Of a stretch of 64,000 bases of DNA, positions 9,795 through 19,593 are shown piece by piece. Under the pieces are notes generated by a model. It made no database searches, was not told where the DNA came from, and saw nothing but the letters and a program-made list of their open reading frames with translations. Position numbers and translations under genes: made by a program. The first letter of the stretch is position 1; each line of letters begins with the position of its first letter. The DNA lies in assembly GCA_003260025.2 (NCBI GenBank), contig QFZU02000056.1:1-64000 (forward strand). The letters run 5' to 3'. The stretch comes from Microbispora triticiradicis (GTDB lineage Bacteria; Actinomycetota; Actinomycetes; Streptosporangiales; Streptosporangiaceae).

Positions 9795-11231
9795 CTACGA
9801 CAGCAGGCCGTTGTCGCGGGCCCAGGTGAGCAGGGCCTCCCCGGCCGCCTCCTTGCCGATCAGTCCGTGGTCCATGCGGATCTCCAGCAGGTGCTTGTAG
9901 GCCCGGCCGACGACCGGGCCGGGCGGCACCCCGAGGATCTCCTGGATCTCGTTGCCGTCCAGCTCGGGCCGGATCTTGGCGAGCTCCTCCTCCTCGGCCA
10001 GCCGGGCGATGCGCTCCTCCAGCTGGTCGTAGGTGCGCGACAGGGCCTGCGCCTTACGCCTGTTGCGGGTGGTGCAGTCGGCCCTGGTCAGCTTGTGCAG
10101 GCTGCTCAGCAGGTGCCCGGCGTCGCGGACGTAGCGGCGGACGGCGCTGTCGGTCCACTCTCCCGTGCCGTAGCCGTGGAAACGCAGGTGCAGCTCCACG
10201 AGCTTGGACACGTCGGACACCACGTCCTTGGGGAACCTGAGCTCGGTCAGCCGCTTCTTCGTCATCTGCGCTCCGACCACCTCGTGGTGGTGGAACGACA
10301 CCCGGCCGCCCGGCTCGTTGCGCCGGGTCTTCGGCTTGCCGATGTCGTGCAGCAGGGCGGCCCACCGCAGCACCCGGTCCGGTCCGGCGGTCTCCAGCCC
10401 GATCGCCTGCTCCAGCACGATCAGCGTGTGCTCGTAGACGTCCTTGTGCCGGTGGTGCTCGTCGATCTCCAGCCGCAGTTTCGGCAGCTCGGGCAGCACG
10501 TGGGCGGCCAGCCCGGTGTCCACGAGCAGCGAGAGGCCGGCCCTCGGGTGCGTGCCGCAGACCAGCTTGTCGAGCTCGTCGCGGATGCGCTCGGCCGAGA
10601 CGATCTCGATGCGGCCGGCCATCGCGGTCATGGCCTCGACCACCTCGGGGGCGACCGCGAAGCCCAGCTGGGCGGCGAACCGCGCGGCGCGCAGCATCCG
10701 CAGCGGGTCGTCGTCGAACGACCGTTCGGGGGGGCCGGGCGTGCGCAGCACCTTGGCGGCGAGGTCGGGCAGCCCGCCGTACGGGTCGGCGAACTCGTGG
10801 CCGGGCAGGCGGACGGCCATCGCGTTGACCGCGAAGTCGCGGCGGGTGAGGTCGCCGTCGAGGGAGTCGCCGTACATCACGTCCGGCTTGCGGGAGGCCG
10901 GGTCGTACGACTCGCTGCGGTAGGTGGTGATCTCCAGGAGCCAGCCGCCCTTGCGCACGCCGACCGTGCCGAACTCGATCCCGATCGTCCAGACGGCGTC
11001 CGCCCAGTCCTTGACGATCTCCAGCACCCGGTCGGGCCTGGCGTCCGTCGTCAGGTCGAGGTCCTTGCCCACGCGGCCCAGGAAGACGTCGCGGACGGAT
11101 CCGCCGACCAGGGCCAGCTCGTGTCCCCGGGCCGCGAACAGCTCGCCGAGCTCGTCGGCGACAGGGGCGATGCGGCGGAACAGTTCGTTCACGGCGTGCT
11201 GCTGGCTGTCGCTCAGATTTGAAACGGACAA
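9795..11231 (-). CDS. pcnA: CCA tRNA nucleotidyltransferase
   Basis: Adds or repairs the 3' CCA of tRNAs. The class II nucleotidyltransferase head is clear (LALVGGSVRDVFLGR, then DLDLTTDARPD), followed by the neck/body (DPLRMLRAARFAAQL) and an HD domain (RWAALLHDIGKPKT). The frame is open to a GTG at 11297, but that start has no ribosome binding site and adds an atypical leader. The TTG at 11231 (LSVSNLSDSQQ...) after AAGGA, giving 478 residues, fits homologues better; the start is uncertain. Conserved neighbour of DUF6049/murJ on the opposite strand in actinomycetes. Confidence 0.9.
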   Translation of the reverse strand: MSVSNLSDSQQHAVNELFRRIAPVADELGELFAARGHELALVGGSVRDVFLGRVGKDLDLTTDARPDRVLEIVKDWADAVWTIGIEFGTVGVRKGGWLLEITTYRSESYDPASRKPDVMYGDSLDGDLTRRDFAVNAMAVRLPGHEFADPYGGLPDLAAKVLRTPGPPERSFDDDPLRMLRAARFAAQLGFAVAPEVVEAMTAMAGRIEIVSAERIRDELDKLVCGTHPRAGLSLLVDTGLAAHVLPELPKLRLEIDEHHRHKDVYEHTLIVLEQAIGLETAGPDRVLRWAALLHDIGKPKTRRNEPGGRVSFHHHEVVGAQMTKKRLTELRFPKDVVSDVSKLVELHLRFHGYGTGEWTDSAVRRYVRDAGHLLSSLHKLTRADCTTRNRRKAQALSRTYDQLEERIARLAEEEELAKIRPELDGNEIQEILGVPPGPVVGRAYKHLLEIRMDHGLIGKEAAGEALLTWARDNGLLS

Positions 11232-11372
11232 GGCTGGGTAGGTCCTTCGGTCACGGAACAGAAACTCTCCCCCGATGGCCCAGGGGTCGGGTGTCACCCA
11301 GGGGAGACACGCCTAGCGATCACAAGGCCACGGACGGTTCGGGGGCGCTGGACGACGCAAGGAGCACAAGAG

Positions 11373-11909
11373 ATGAAAGACGCTCTCGCGATTCACCGCT
11401 GGCTCCTCGCCCACCAGATCCACCATGAGATCGTACGTCTTCCGCGCCCGTTGACATGCTCCGACGAGCTTCCCGAGGTCCTCGGGGTGGCCCCCGAGAC
11501 CTGCCTGTGCGTGTCGCTTTTCGAGGTGACCGCGCGATCAGGCACCCAGGCGGTGGCCGTGGTGAGCACGGTCGGCCGGTCTCCCGGGCCCGCGGCGGTG
11601 GCCTCACTCCTGCGTACCCCCAGGGTACGCCCCGCCTCCGCCAACACGGTGAACTCGGCGACCGACTACGCCGACGGGCTGGTCTGCCCGCTGCTGCTGC
11701 CCGACGAGCTGACCGTGCTGGTGGACCAGCGGCTGCGGGACCGCCTCGATCCCGACGACGTCGTCCACACCGCGACCGGCGAGCGCCGCACCGCGTTGCG
11801 GCTGCGCGCGATCCACCTGTTCGACCTGGTCGCGGCCAAGGCCGTGGACATCAGGACGATCCCCCGGAGGGGCGCGGCGAGCCTCGCGAGTCCTATGCGG
11901 ACCGCTTAG
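11373..11909 (+). CDS. YbaK/EbsC-family aminoacyl-tRNA deacylase-like protein
   Basis: 178 residues, ATG at 11373 with AGGAG upstream. The fold signature is seen in the N-terminal part (IHHEIVRLPRPLTCSDELPEVLG), the VAVVSTVGR strand and ADGLVCPLLLPDEL. The family hydrolyses mischarged aminoacyl-tRNAs (ProX/YbaK type). A typical substrate lysine cannot be assigned with confidence. It is divergent from pcnA and upstream of the DUF6049 gene. Confidence 0.8.
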   Translation: MKDALAIHRWLLAHQIHHEIVRLPRPLTCSDELPEVLGVAPETCLCVSLFEVTARSGTQAVAVVSTVGRSPGPAAVASLLRTPRVRPASANTVNSATDYADGLVCPLLLPDELTVLVDQRLRDRLDPDDVVHTATGERRTALRLRAIHLFDLVAAKAVDIRTIPRRGAASLASPMRTA

Positions 11910-11955
11910 GCCATAGCATTCTGGGCGTGCGCCGTTCCTCACCGCTGGCCCGCAC

Positions 11956-14196
11956 ATGATTCGCAAGGCCGCACTGCTGACCCTGCTGACCGCCCTGCTC
12001 GCGTCCCCCGCGGGCATGGCCGGTACGGCTGCCGCCGTACCGGCGGGTCGCGCCGCGGCCGCCGCCGCTCCCGCCGATCCGCTGGTCGTGAACGAGATCA
12101 CGCCGGAGGTCGTACGCGACGCCGCCGCCCCCGTGACGATCTCGGGGACCGCCGTGGGCGCCCAGGGAACCTCCGTACGGGTGGTCGTCCGCTACGCGCC
12201 GAACCGGCCGCTGACCTCGCGCGGCGAGATGGCGGCCTACCTGTCCGAACAGGGATACGTCCCCTCCAACTGGAGCACCAGGGTCCAGGCCACGCCGCTC
12301 GACCAGGCGGGCAAGCTGCCCTTCCGGTTCACCGTGACGCCCCAGGAGCTGGGGATGTCCCGGCCGGGCGTCTATCCGCTCGCGATCGAGGTGACCGACG
12401 CGGCGACCGGCCAGCGGATCGCGATCGAGCGCACCTTCCTGACGTACGCCCCGAAGGGCGAGCAGATCCCCAAGGTGAAGCTGGCGCTCGCCCTTCCCCT
12501 GGTGGACCGGCCGCACCGCGCCGACGACGCGACGTTCATGGACGACGACCTGTCCGCGTCGCTCGCGTCCGGCCGCCTGGCGGCGCTGCTCCAGACCGCC
12601 CAGGACACCGGGGACAAGGTCACCTGGTTCGTCGACCCCGCCCTGCTCGACGACGTCCGCGTCCTGTCCTCCGGCGCGCGGATCGTACGCGGCGTGCGCA
12701 AGGAGGCCGACCCGGCCGCGGGCCAGTGGCTGAACGGCCTGCGCGGCGCACTGACCGGCAAACCCGTCGTGGCCACGCCGTACGCCGATCCGGACATGAC
12801 CGCGCTGGTCCACCACGGCCTCGACAAGCAGGCCGCGGCGTCGGTCCAGCGCGGGGCCGCGCTCGCGAGCGAGGTGCTCGGCCGGGAGATCCACGGCACC
12901 ACGGCCTGGCCGGCCGGTGGCCGGATCGACCGGGACACCCTTGACGAACTGGCCATCTCGGGCGTGACGTCCGTCCTGTTGTCCGCCGACGCGCTGCCGG
13001 TCAGGGCCGCGGCGCAGGACGACCCGGCGGCGATCACCCCCACGCCGCTCACCCCCGACGGCGCGGCCACGCTCTACTCCGTGGCGGACAAGCCGCTGAC
13101 CGCGCTGCTCGCCGATCCCACACTGAGCGAGGTCCTCGGCGGGAACGTCTCGGCTCCCGGCGCGGCGCTGCTGGCGCGGCAGCGGTTCCTCGCCGAGACC
13201 GCGATGATCGCCTTCGAGTGGCAGAACGGGCAGCCCGCCCAGCCAGGCCGGTCGGGCCAACCGAACAGGACAGGACAGGACGGGCCGGACGGATCGGCGA
13301 AGACGCCGTCGCCCACCGTGGTCGCGGTGCCCGGCTCGCACCTGTGGACGCCCGACCCCGCGTTCGTCTCCGGCCTCCTCCAGGCCGCCTCCTCCGCCCC
13401 CTGGCTGAGCATGACCTCACTCGACTCGGTGAAGCCGGGACGGGACGGGGCGACGCGGGGCGACCTGGCCTACACCGAGCGCGACCGCCAGGCGGAGCTG
13501 GGCCGCTCCCACCTCGCGACCGTCCGGAAGCTGGAGCGCAAGGCCGAGGCCGTGGCAACCGTCACGGCGGAGCACACCGACGTCTTCCACGCGGCGATAC
13601 TCCGGCTGACCTCGGCCTCCTGGCGGGGTGACGCCAAGCGGGCCGCCTCCTTCGCACAGCGGGTCAAGGAGACGATCGACCAGCGCATCACCGGCGTGTC
13701 CGTGCTCGACAGCCCGCGCTCGGTGGCGGGGAGCAACGGCCAGGTGCCCGTCAGCGTGGCCAACAACCTGGACCAGGACATCGAGATCAGGATCCGGGTC
13801 ACGTCGGGCAGCAAGTCCCGCCTCGCGATCGACGCGGACGACGGGACCTACGTGACCCAGCCGACCCGGGTCCTCGCCGGCCGGAGCCAGCTCGTCAACG
13901 TGCCGGTGATCGTACGCGGCGGAGGCGGCGAGGCGAGCATCTCGGTGCAGCTTCTCACCGACGGCGACGTGGAGTACGGCAACGCCGTACGGGTCGTGGT
14001 GCGCGCGACCGGCTACACCGGCATCGCCGTCGTCATCGTGGGGGCGGCCCTGGTCATCATGCTCGCGGCCGTGGTGATGCGGGTCCTGCGCCGCAGGTCG
14101 AGGAGGGCCTTCCCGTTCGACGGCACGACCACCGGCGAGGGCCCGCCGGAGGACCGGCCGGACGCCGTACCGGCCGAGCGGACGCAGTCACCGTAG
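11956..14196 (+). CDS. DUF6049 family secreted, membrane-anchored protein
   Basis: 746 residues. An Ala-rich signal peptide (residues 1-35) precedes a long extracytoplasmic region with Ig-like strands, an NGQPAQPGRSGQ-type Pro/Gln linker near residue 420, a C-terminal transmembrane helix (about residues 695-718) and a basic RRRSRR stop-transfer tail. The family is the conserved gene immediately before murJ in actinomycetes (Rv3909 position in M. tuberculosis). An envelope or peptidoglycan role is inferred from this context only. Confidence 0.85.
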   Translation: MIRKAALLTLLTALLASPAGMAGTAAAVPAGRAAAAAAPADPLVVNEITPEVVRDAAAPVTISGTAVGAQGTSVRVVVRYAPNRPLTSRGEMAAYLSEQGYVPSNWSTRVQATPLDQAGKLPFRFTVTPQELGMSRPGVYPLAIEVTDAATGQRIAIERTFLTYAPKGEQIPKVKLALALPLVDRPHRADDATFMDDDLSASLASGRLAALLQTAQDTGDKVTWFVDPALLDDVRVLSSGARIVRGVRKEADPAAGQWLNGLRGALTGKPVVATPYADPDMTALVHHGLDKQAAASVQRGAALASEVLGREIHGTTAWPAGGRIDRDTLDELAISGVTSVLLSADALPVRAAAQDDPAAITPTPLTPDGAATLYSVADKPLTALLADPTLSEVLGGNVSAPGAALLARQRFLAETAMIAFEWQNGQPAQPGRSGQPNRTGQDGPDGSAKTPSPTVVAVPGSHLWTPDPAFVSGLLQAASSAPWLSMTSLDSVKPGRDGATRGDLAYTERDRQAELGRSHLATVRKLERKAEAVATVTAEHTDVFHAAILRLTSASWRGDAKRAASFAQRVKETIDQRITGVSVLDSPRSVAGSNGQVPVSVANNLDQDIEIRIRVTSGSKSRLAIDADDGTYVTQPTRVLAGRSQLVNVPVIVRGGGGEASISVQLLTDGDVEYGNAVRVVVRATGYTGIAVVIVGAALVIMLAAVVMRVLRRRSRRAFPFDGTTTGEGPPEDRPDAVPAERTQSP

Positions 14197-14268
14197 GCGG
14201 ACCCCGACCCGGCCCACCCCGAGCGAGGCGGCCCCGCGAACGCGGCCGTCGTGACCCGAAGGACACCC

Positions 14269-15867
14269 ATGAGCAGGATGCTGCGAGCCAGCGCGATCAT
14301 GGCGGCCGGGACGATGGTCTCGCGGCTCACCGGCTTCGCGCGGACGGCGATGCTCGCCGCGGCCATCGGCACCTTCGCCCTCGGCGACGCCTACAACGCG
14401 GCCTACATGATTCCCTACATCCTGCTCGACCTGTTGCTCCAGGGCGTGCTGAGCAGCGTGGTCGTGCCGGTGATCGTACGGGCGCAGCAGCGCGACCTGG
14501 ACGGGGGCCAGGCGTTCGAACAGCGGCTGATGACGCTGGCGGTGGTGGTGCTGACGGCCGTCGCGCTGCTCGGCGTGCTGCTGGCCAAGCCGATCATGGA
14601 GCTCTACACCGCCTCGAACTGGACCGAGGACAAGGTGGAGGTCGCCGCGACGCTGGCCAGGTACATGCTGCCGCAGATCGCGTTCTTCGGGGTCGGCTCG
14701 CTGGCGGGGGCGATCCTCAACACGCGGGACAGGTTCGCCGCCCCGATGTGGGCGCCGGTGCTGAACAACATCGTGGTCATGGGCGTCCTGGCCGCCTACT
14801 ACGCCGTCGGGTCGTCCGACATCGAGAAGGTGAGCGAGCGCGATCTCACGCTCCTCGGCCTCGGCACCACGGCCGGCATCGTCGCCCAGGCGATCGTGCT
14901 GGTGATCGCGTTGCACCGGGCCGGGTTCCGGTTCCGCCCCCGCTTCGGCGTCCGCGGCACCGGGCTCGGGGAGGCGGCCAGGGCCGCCGTGTGGACGTTC
15001 GGCTACACCGGCATCACCCAGATCGGGTTCTGGGTCACCACCAAGCTCGCCACCGGCGCGGGCGACCGGGCGCCGGGCGCCGGCAACAGCGCCTGGGCGT
15101 ACGCCTTCCAGCTCTTCCAGCTCCCGTACGGGATCATCGCGGTGTCGGTGATCACCGCGATGCTGCCGAAGATGAGCCGGTCCGTCGCCGAGGGCAGGCT
15201 GGACGAGGTGCGCACGGAGTTCGCCTCGGCGGTGCGGCTGGTCTCGTCCGTCATCGTCCCGGCGGGCCTGCTGCTGATGGTGCTCGGGCCGGCGGTCACC
15301 ACACTGATCTTCTCGTGGGGCCACATGACGACGGCGAACGCGATCTACATCGGCCATGTCCTGCAGGTGTTCGGCGTCGCGCTCGTGCCGTTCTCGATCT
15401 TCCAGCTCCTGCTGCGGGTCTTCTACAGCTTCGGTGACACCCGCACCCCCGCGATCATGGCGGCGGTGAACGTGGCCATCAACGCGACGCTCAGCCTGGT
15501 CGCGTACTTCACGCTGCCCGACCGGTACGTGGTCATCGGCATGGCCTTCGCCTACCTGGCCACGTACGTCGTGCTCTGCGGCGTCGCGTGGTCGCTGGCC
15601 AGCCGGAAGATCGGCGGGCTCGGCGGCCGGGAGGTCACCGCCGGCCTGGGCCGGATGTACGCGGCGGCGATCCCCTCGGCCGCGCTCGCGCTGGCGGTGC
15701 TGTGGCTGGCTCGGGAGCTCACCACGATCACGCCGGTGAGCTCGGCCGTCGTGCTCGCCGTGGGCGGCGGGGCCGGCCTGATCCTCTACCTGCTGGCCGC
15801 GCACCGGCTGCGGGTTCCCGAGGTCCGCTCCATCATTGGACTCGTGGCGGGCAGGGTAGGACGGTAG
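14269..15867 (+). CDS. murJ: Lipid II flippase MurJ
   Basis: 532 residues from ATG 14269, chosen over the in-frame GTG at 14251 because GAAGGA lies 5 bases upstream. It is a MOP-superfamily polytopic protein with about 14 hydrophobic segments; the N-terminus (ASAIMAAGTMVSRLTGFARTAML) and the FYSFGDTRTPAIMAA stretch are diagnostic. It moves lipid II across the membrane for wall synthesis. The M. tuberculosis version carries a C-terminal pseudokinase; here that part is a separate downstream gene (16253). Confidence 0.92.
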   Translation: MSRMLRASAIMAAGTMVSRLTGFARTAMLAAAIGTFALGDAYNAAYMIPYILLDLLLQGVLSSVVVPVIVRAQQRDLDGGQAFEQRLMTLAVVVLTAVALLGVLLAKPIMELYTASNWTEDKVEVAATLARYMLPQIAFFGVGSLAGAILNTRDRFAAPMWAPVLNNIVVMGVLAAYYAVGSSDIEKVSERDLTLLGLGTTAGIVAQAIVLVIALHRAGFRFRPRFGVRGTGLGEAARAAVWTFGYTGITQIGFWVTTKLATGAGDRAPGAGNSAWAYAFQLFQLPYGIIAVSVITAMLPKMSRSVAEGRLDEVRTEFASAVRLVSSVIVPAGLLLMVLGPAVTTLIFSWGHMTTANAIYIGHVLQVFGVALVPFSIFQLLLRVFYSFGDTRTPAIMAAVNVAINATLSLVAYFTLPDRYVVIGMAFAYLATYVVLCGVAWSLASRKIGGLGGREVTAGLGRMYAAAIPSAALALAVLWLARELTTITPVSSAVVLAVGGGAGLILYLLAAHRLRVPEVRSIIGLVAGRVGR

Positions 15868-16252
15868 GAGTTCTCACGACCAAGCGGCAACTCGAAGGTA
15901 ACCCAGAAGTCCGATTCGGACGTCTTCCATCGGGAAGGCGGGCACAAGCGGCACGGCACTAGCATGGTGCGCCAGGGAGTGTTGAGGAAGCGGCGCCCGT
16001 TGCGAGCGGGAATCCGGTGGGATTCAGCGCGGCAGGGCATCACTTTTGATACACCTTCCAGCGAAACGTCCCGCGGATCTTGCCCTACCGGAGGAATCCG
16101 GCCCGGCGGTGCTCCGTCCGGTGCCGCGGCAGGCACGAGATCTCGGGGGCGCGACCTGGAGTTGTGATCGGCGAGCGGAAGCGGGAAGGCGTGGGCGGAA
16201 CCACCCGGCATCGGCTGATGCATGCCGACGGGCCGCGGAGCGGGGCGGCCGC
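15868..16252. other. Intergenic region before pseudokinase gene
   Basis: 385 bases without a supported gene. It contains a short GTCCGA-TT-CGGAC inverted repeat at about 15908-15921. An open frame that extends the pseudokinase upstream to 16046 is not believed because the kinase-like domain starts naturally at 16253. Confidence 0.4.
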
Positions 16253-17752
16253 ATGAGCATGTCCACGGTCGAACCGGGGACCCGGCTGGCGGACCGGTTC
16301 CGCCTGGAGGACCGGGTCCACGAGTCCGCGGGCGCGACCCTGTGGAAGGCGCTGGACGAGATCCTCGCCCGCCCGGTCGCCGTCCACACGTTCGCGCCGG
16401 ACTTCCCCCGGGTCGCGGAGGTCGTCACGGCCGCCCGCCTGGCGAGCCGGCTGACCGACCCGCGCCTCACCCAGGTCTTCGACGCGGCCGACGAGGACGG
16501 CACGGCGTACGTCGTGAGCGAGTGGGTCAGCGGCGACTCGCTGCTCGACCTGCTGGAGAGCGGCCCGGTCGAGGCCGAGCGCGGCGCCGCCCTGGTGGCC
16601 GAGGCCGCCGAGGCGCTGGCGCACGCCCACGCGGCGGGCCTCACCCACCTGCATCTCACCCCCGGCCGCCTGGTCTGGACGAGCGGGGGAACGGTCAAGC
16701 TCCTGGGTCTCGCCGTCGACGCCGCGATCCTCGACCTCCACAGCGAGGAACCCGCCCGGGAGGACGCCGAGGGGCTGGGCCGTCTGCTGTACGCCGCGCT
16801 GACCGGGCACTGGCCGGGCGACTCCGACTGCGGCCTGCCCTCCGCGCCCCTCGACGACGGCAAGGTCTGCACCCCCCGGCAGGTCACCGCCGGCGTGCCC
16901 GGTTATCTCGACGCCATCACCTGCCGCGCCCTGCTGCAGGAGCCGAGGCGGGGACAGCCTCCGCTGGCCACCCCGGCCGAGGTGGCGGAAGCCCTCTCCG
17001 AGGTGCCGCGTCCCACGCCCGTCCCGGTCACCACCGCCCCGCCCGCGCTGAACCTGCGCTCCGAGGCGCCCGACGGCCTGGGCCTGGGCGTGACCACGAG
17101 GCCGCCGCAGAAGCCGATGGCGCATCCGCCGCCGCCGCGTCCGCAGACCGGAGCGGCGAGCAAGATCCTGCTGACCGTCATCGTGCTGCTCGTGATGGCG
17201 GCCGTCGGGGTCGGCGCCTGGACGGTGGGGAAGAACCTCGGCAACGCCCCGCGGGTCACGCAGCCGGACGTCGCCGATTCGCCGTCGCCCACGGCCAAGC
17301 CGGTCGCCGTCAAACCGGTGAGCGCGACCGGGTTCGACCCCCTGGGCTCCGACCGCGCGGAGAAGCCGGAGATCGCCGGGCTCGCCGTTGACGGCAAGCC
17401 GTCCACGGAGTGGCACACCGACAGCTACCTCGGCGCGGACCTGGGCGGGCTCAAGGACGGGGTGGGGCTCATCCTCGACATGGGCAAGCCGGTCCCGATC
17501 GCCGACGTGGCCGTCTCCCTGGGCGACGCCGCCGGCGCGACCGTACAGCTCAAGGTGGGCGACGCGGCGGATCTCGGCTCGCTGAGGACGCTCGCCGAGG
17601 CGAAGGGCGCCTCTGGCACGGTCACGCTCACGCCGAGCAAGGCCACCACAGGTCAGTACGTTTTGATCTGGTTCACCCGGCTTCCGCCCTATGCCGGGAA
17701 GTATCGTGGCACCATCTACGAAGTAACGGTGCACTCCCCCGGACCGGCATAG
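16253..17752 (+). CDS. Membrane pseudokinase with extracytoplasmic C-terminal domain
   Basis: 499 residues from ATG 16253. Residues 1-250 follow the Ser/Thr kinase fold (GTRLADRFRLEDRVHES; YVVSEWVSGDSLLDLL) but the catalytic residues are gone: the beta-3 lysine position reads VAVHTF, the HRD loop reads HLHLTPGRL, and DFG reads LGLAVD. A Pro-rich linker precedes one membrane helix (about residues 303-325). The outer C-terminal part (about 350-499) looks like a discoidin/F5-8-type beta domain (DGKPSTEWHTDSY). In mycobacteria this module is fused to MurJ and recruits an FHA protein; here it is probably the separate MurJ partner, an inference from order. Confidence 0.82.
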   Translation: MSMSTVEPGTRLADRFRLEDRVHESAGATLWKALDEILARPVAVHTFAPDFPRVAEVVTAARLASRLTDPRLTQVFDAADEDGTAYVVSEWVSGDSLLDLLESGPVEAERGAALVAEAAEALAHAHAAGLTHLHLTPGRLVWTSGGTVKLLGLAVDAAILDLHSEEPAREDAEGLGRLLYAALTGHWPGDSDCGLPSAPLDDGKVCTPRQVTAGVPGYLDAITCRALLQEPRRGQPPLATPAEVAEALSEVPRPTPVPVTTAPPALNLRSEAPDGLGLGVTTRPPQKPMAHPPPPRPQTGAASKILLTVIVLLVMAAVGVGAWTVGKNLGNAPRVTQPDVADSPSPTAKPVAVKPVSATGFDPLGSDRAEKPEIAGLAVDGKPSTEWHTDSYLGADLGGLKDGVGLILDMGKPVPIADVAVSLGDAAGATVQLKVGDAADLGSLRTLAEAKGASGTVTLTPSKATTGQYVLIWFTRLPPYAGKYRGTIYEVTVHSPGPA

Positions 17753-17761
17753 CAGGGACCT

Positions 17762-18403
17762 GTGAACTCCCCACCAGACACACCCCCGACGGCTGAGCAC
17801 GCGCAACGCGCCGTGTCCGACGCCGATCTGCTGACGCGCCATCTGGGCGGCGATCCGCACGCGTTCAGTGAGATCGTCAGGCGGCACCGCGACCGGATGT
17901 GGGCGGTCGCCCTGCGTACGCTGGGCGATCCCGACGAGGCCGCCGACGCGGTGCAGGACGCCTTCGTCTCGGCGTACCGGAAGGCGGACAGCTTCCGCGG
18001 CGAGGCGGCGGTCACGACGTGGCTGCACCGCATCGTGGTGAACGCCTGCCTCGACCGCATGCGCCGCAAGTCGGTGCGGCCCGTCGCCGACGACGAACTC
18101 ATCGAGGCCGCCGAGCGGGAGTCTCCGGCCACCGACCAGTCGGGCGAGCGGGAGGTGTCCCTGGAGGTGACGGCGGCGCTCAAGCTGCTGCCGCCCGACC
18201 AGCGGGCCGCCCTCGTGCTCGTCGACATGATGGGCTACGCGGTGGACGACGCCGCCGCGGTGCTGGGCGTCCCGCCCGGAACGGTGAAAAGCCGCTGCGC
18301 CCGGGGCCGCGCCAAACTCGCCCCGATTCTTTCGCATCTACGGAACCGATCAGACCTGACTCGCGTCTCATCCGGGAAGGGAGCAGAACTTCGTGACGGG
18401 TGA
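17762..18403 (+). CDS. sigM: ECF sigma factor, SigM-like
   Basis: 213 residues from a GTG at 17762. Region 2 (HAFSEIVRRHRDRMWAVAL, then DAVQDAFVSAYRKADSF, RGEAAVTTWLHRIVVNA) and region 4 (LLPPDQRAALVLVDMMGY, then LGVPPGTVKSRCARGRAKL) are both intact. The anti-sigma gene overlaps its 3' end, and trxB/trxA follow, the same order as sigM-Rv3912-trxB2-trxC in M. tuberculosis, so an envelope or thiol-stress role is likely. Confidence 0.93.
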   Translation: MNSPPDTPPTAEHAQRAVSDADLLTRHLGGDPHAFSEIVRRHRDRMWAVALRTLGDPDEAADAVQDAFVSAYRKADSFRGEAAVTTWLHRIVVNACLDRMRRKSVRPVADDELIEAAERESPATDQSGEREVSLEVTAALKLLPPDQRAALVLVDMMGYAVDDAAAVLGVPPGTVKSRCARGRAKLAPILSHLRNRSDLTRVSSGKGAELRDG

Positions 18404-19370
18404 CACGCACTACGACCTGGAGATTCTCGCCGAACTGGCGGAGGGTCTCCTCGACGAAACCACGGCACGGCGGGTCCGCGAGCACCTCGCGGTCTGCGAC
18501 CCCTGCGGGGAGAGCCTCGCCGACCTGGCCGCGGTCCGCGAGGTCCTGGCGGCCGTGCCGGTGCCGGCGATGCCTCTGGGCGTCGCCAAGCGCATCGACC
18601 GCGCGCTCGCCGCCGAGGCCCCGGACTGGGACCGCGTCATGCGGGACTCCCCCTGGGAGAACGCGCCGTGGGAGACCGTCGAGACTCCGGTCGAATCCAT
18701 CGTCCCTGCCGGGGCGCCGCAGCCGGGGCTCGTACCCGCGCCGCAGCCTGCGCCGGAGCCGGAGCCGGAACCCGAGCTCGCGCCGGTCGCCGCAGCGACC
18801 GGTCCGCTGGGCGTCGTGTCCGGCGACGGGACGATCACGCCGGCCGGGCGCCGCACCGGGACGCGTACGGGGGGCCGTAAGTCCGCCAGACGGCGCGCGT
18901 GGGCGATGCCCGCGGTGGCCGCCGCCGCGGCGATCGCGGTCGTCGGGAGCGGGGTCGCCGCCACCGGCCTGCTCTGGTCCGGCGGCGCGCAGCCCCAGTC
19001 GGCGCTGAGCCAGGGCGACGCGAGCCAGAGCCCGGAGAAGACCCGTGCGCAGGCGCTGACCTACTCGACCTACGCCAGCGGCCACAACTACACCAGCCGG
19101 GAGCTGCGCGGGCCGCTGCTGGGCTACTTCGGCGTCGGCCCCGGCGTGGACGGCGCGTCCACGAGCGACGAGGGTCTCGACAGCTGCGTCAAGCAGTTCT
19201 CCACCGAACTCGACCGCACGCCGATCGGGGTCGACAAGGCCCTGTACAACGGCAACGAGGCCACGATCATGGCGTTCTGGGAGGACAAGAACATCAACGC
19301 CGTACGGGTGGTCGTCGTGGACTCCGAGTGCCGCCGCCTGCGGCCGGAGGGCCTGGCCAGCTGGAGGTGA
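18393..19370 (+). CDS. Anti-sigma factor with zinc-finger (zf-HC2-type), partner of SigM
   Basis: 325 residues; GTG start at 18393 lies inside sigM (11-base overlap) behind GGAAGGGAG. Residues 1-60 contain the anti-sigma zinc motif H-x3-C-x2-C (REHLAVCDPCGESL). A long Pro/Glu-Pro linker (about 95-135) leads to one membrane helix at about residues 170-193, then an extracytoplasmic C-terminal part. The topology fits a membrane anti-sigma factor that holds SigM inactive until an outer signal. Confidence 0.88.
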   Translation: MTGDTHYDLEILAELAEGLLDETTARRVREHLAVCDPCGESLADLAAVREVLAAVPVPAMPLGVAKRIDRALAAEAPDWDRVMRDSPWENAPWETVETPVESIVPAGAPQPGLVPAPQPAPEPEPEPELAPVAAATGPLGVVSGDGTITPAGRRTGTRTGGRKSARRRAWAMPAVAAAAAIAVVGSGVAATGLLWSGGAQPQSALSQGDASQSPEKTRAQALTYSTYASGHNYTSRELRGPLLGYFGVGPGVDGASTSDEGLDSCVKQFSTELDRTPIGVDKALYNGNEATIMAFWEDKNINAVRVVVVDSECRRLRPEGLASWR

Positions 19371-19438
19371 CCTGACGCCGCTCCGGGGCTCACCCGGCGG
19401 CGTACGGAGTACGGCGCGAGCCGTACCATCGGCAGTGA

Positions 19439-19469
19439 CGAAGCCCCCCGCGACCTCCGGGGGGCTTCG
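19439..19469 (+). terminator. Terminator after sigM/anti-sigma operon
   Basis: A 12-base perfect stem (CGAAGCCCCCCG / CGGGGGGCTTCG) with a 7-base loop and no T-run, the I-shaped form common in actinomycetes. It separates the sigM unit from trxB. Confidence 0.8.
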
Positions 19470-19593
19470 CGATGTCCGGGTGCCCCAGACGCGTCAGGAG
19501 TCCTCGGGTGCCGGGGGTCGGCCACGGGAATCGCCGGGGCCTAGGATCTGTTGACGCGACTGCACATCACACCGGGATCGGAAGGCGAGTCCG

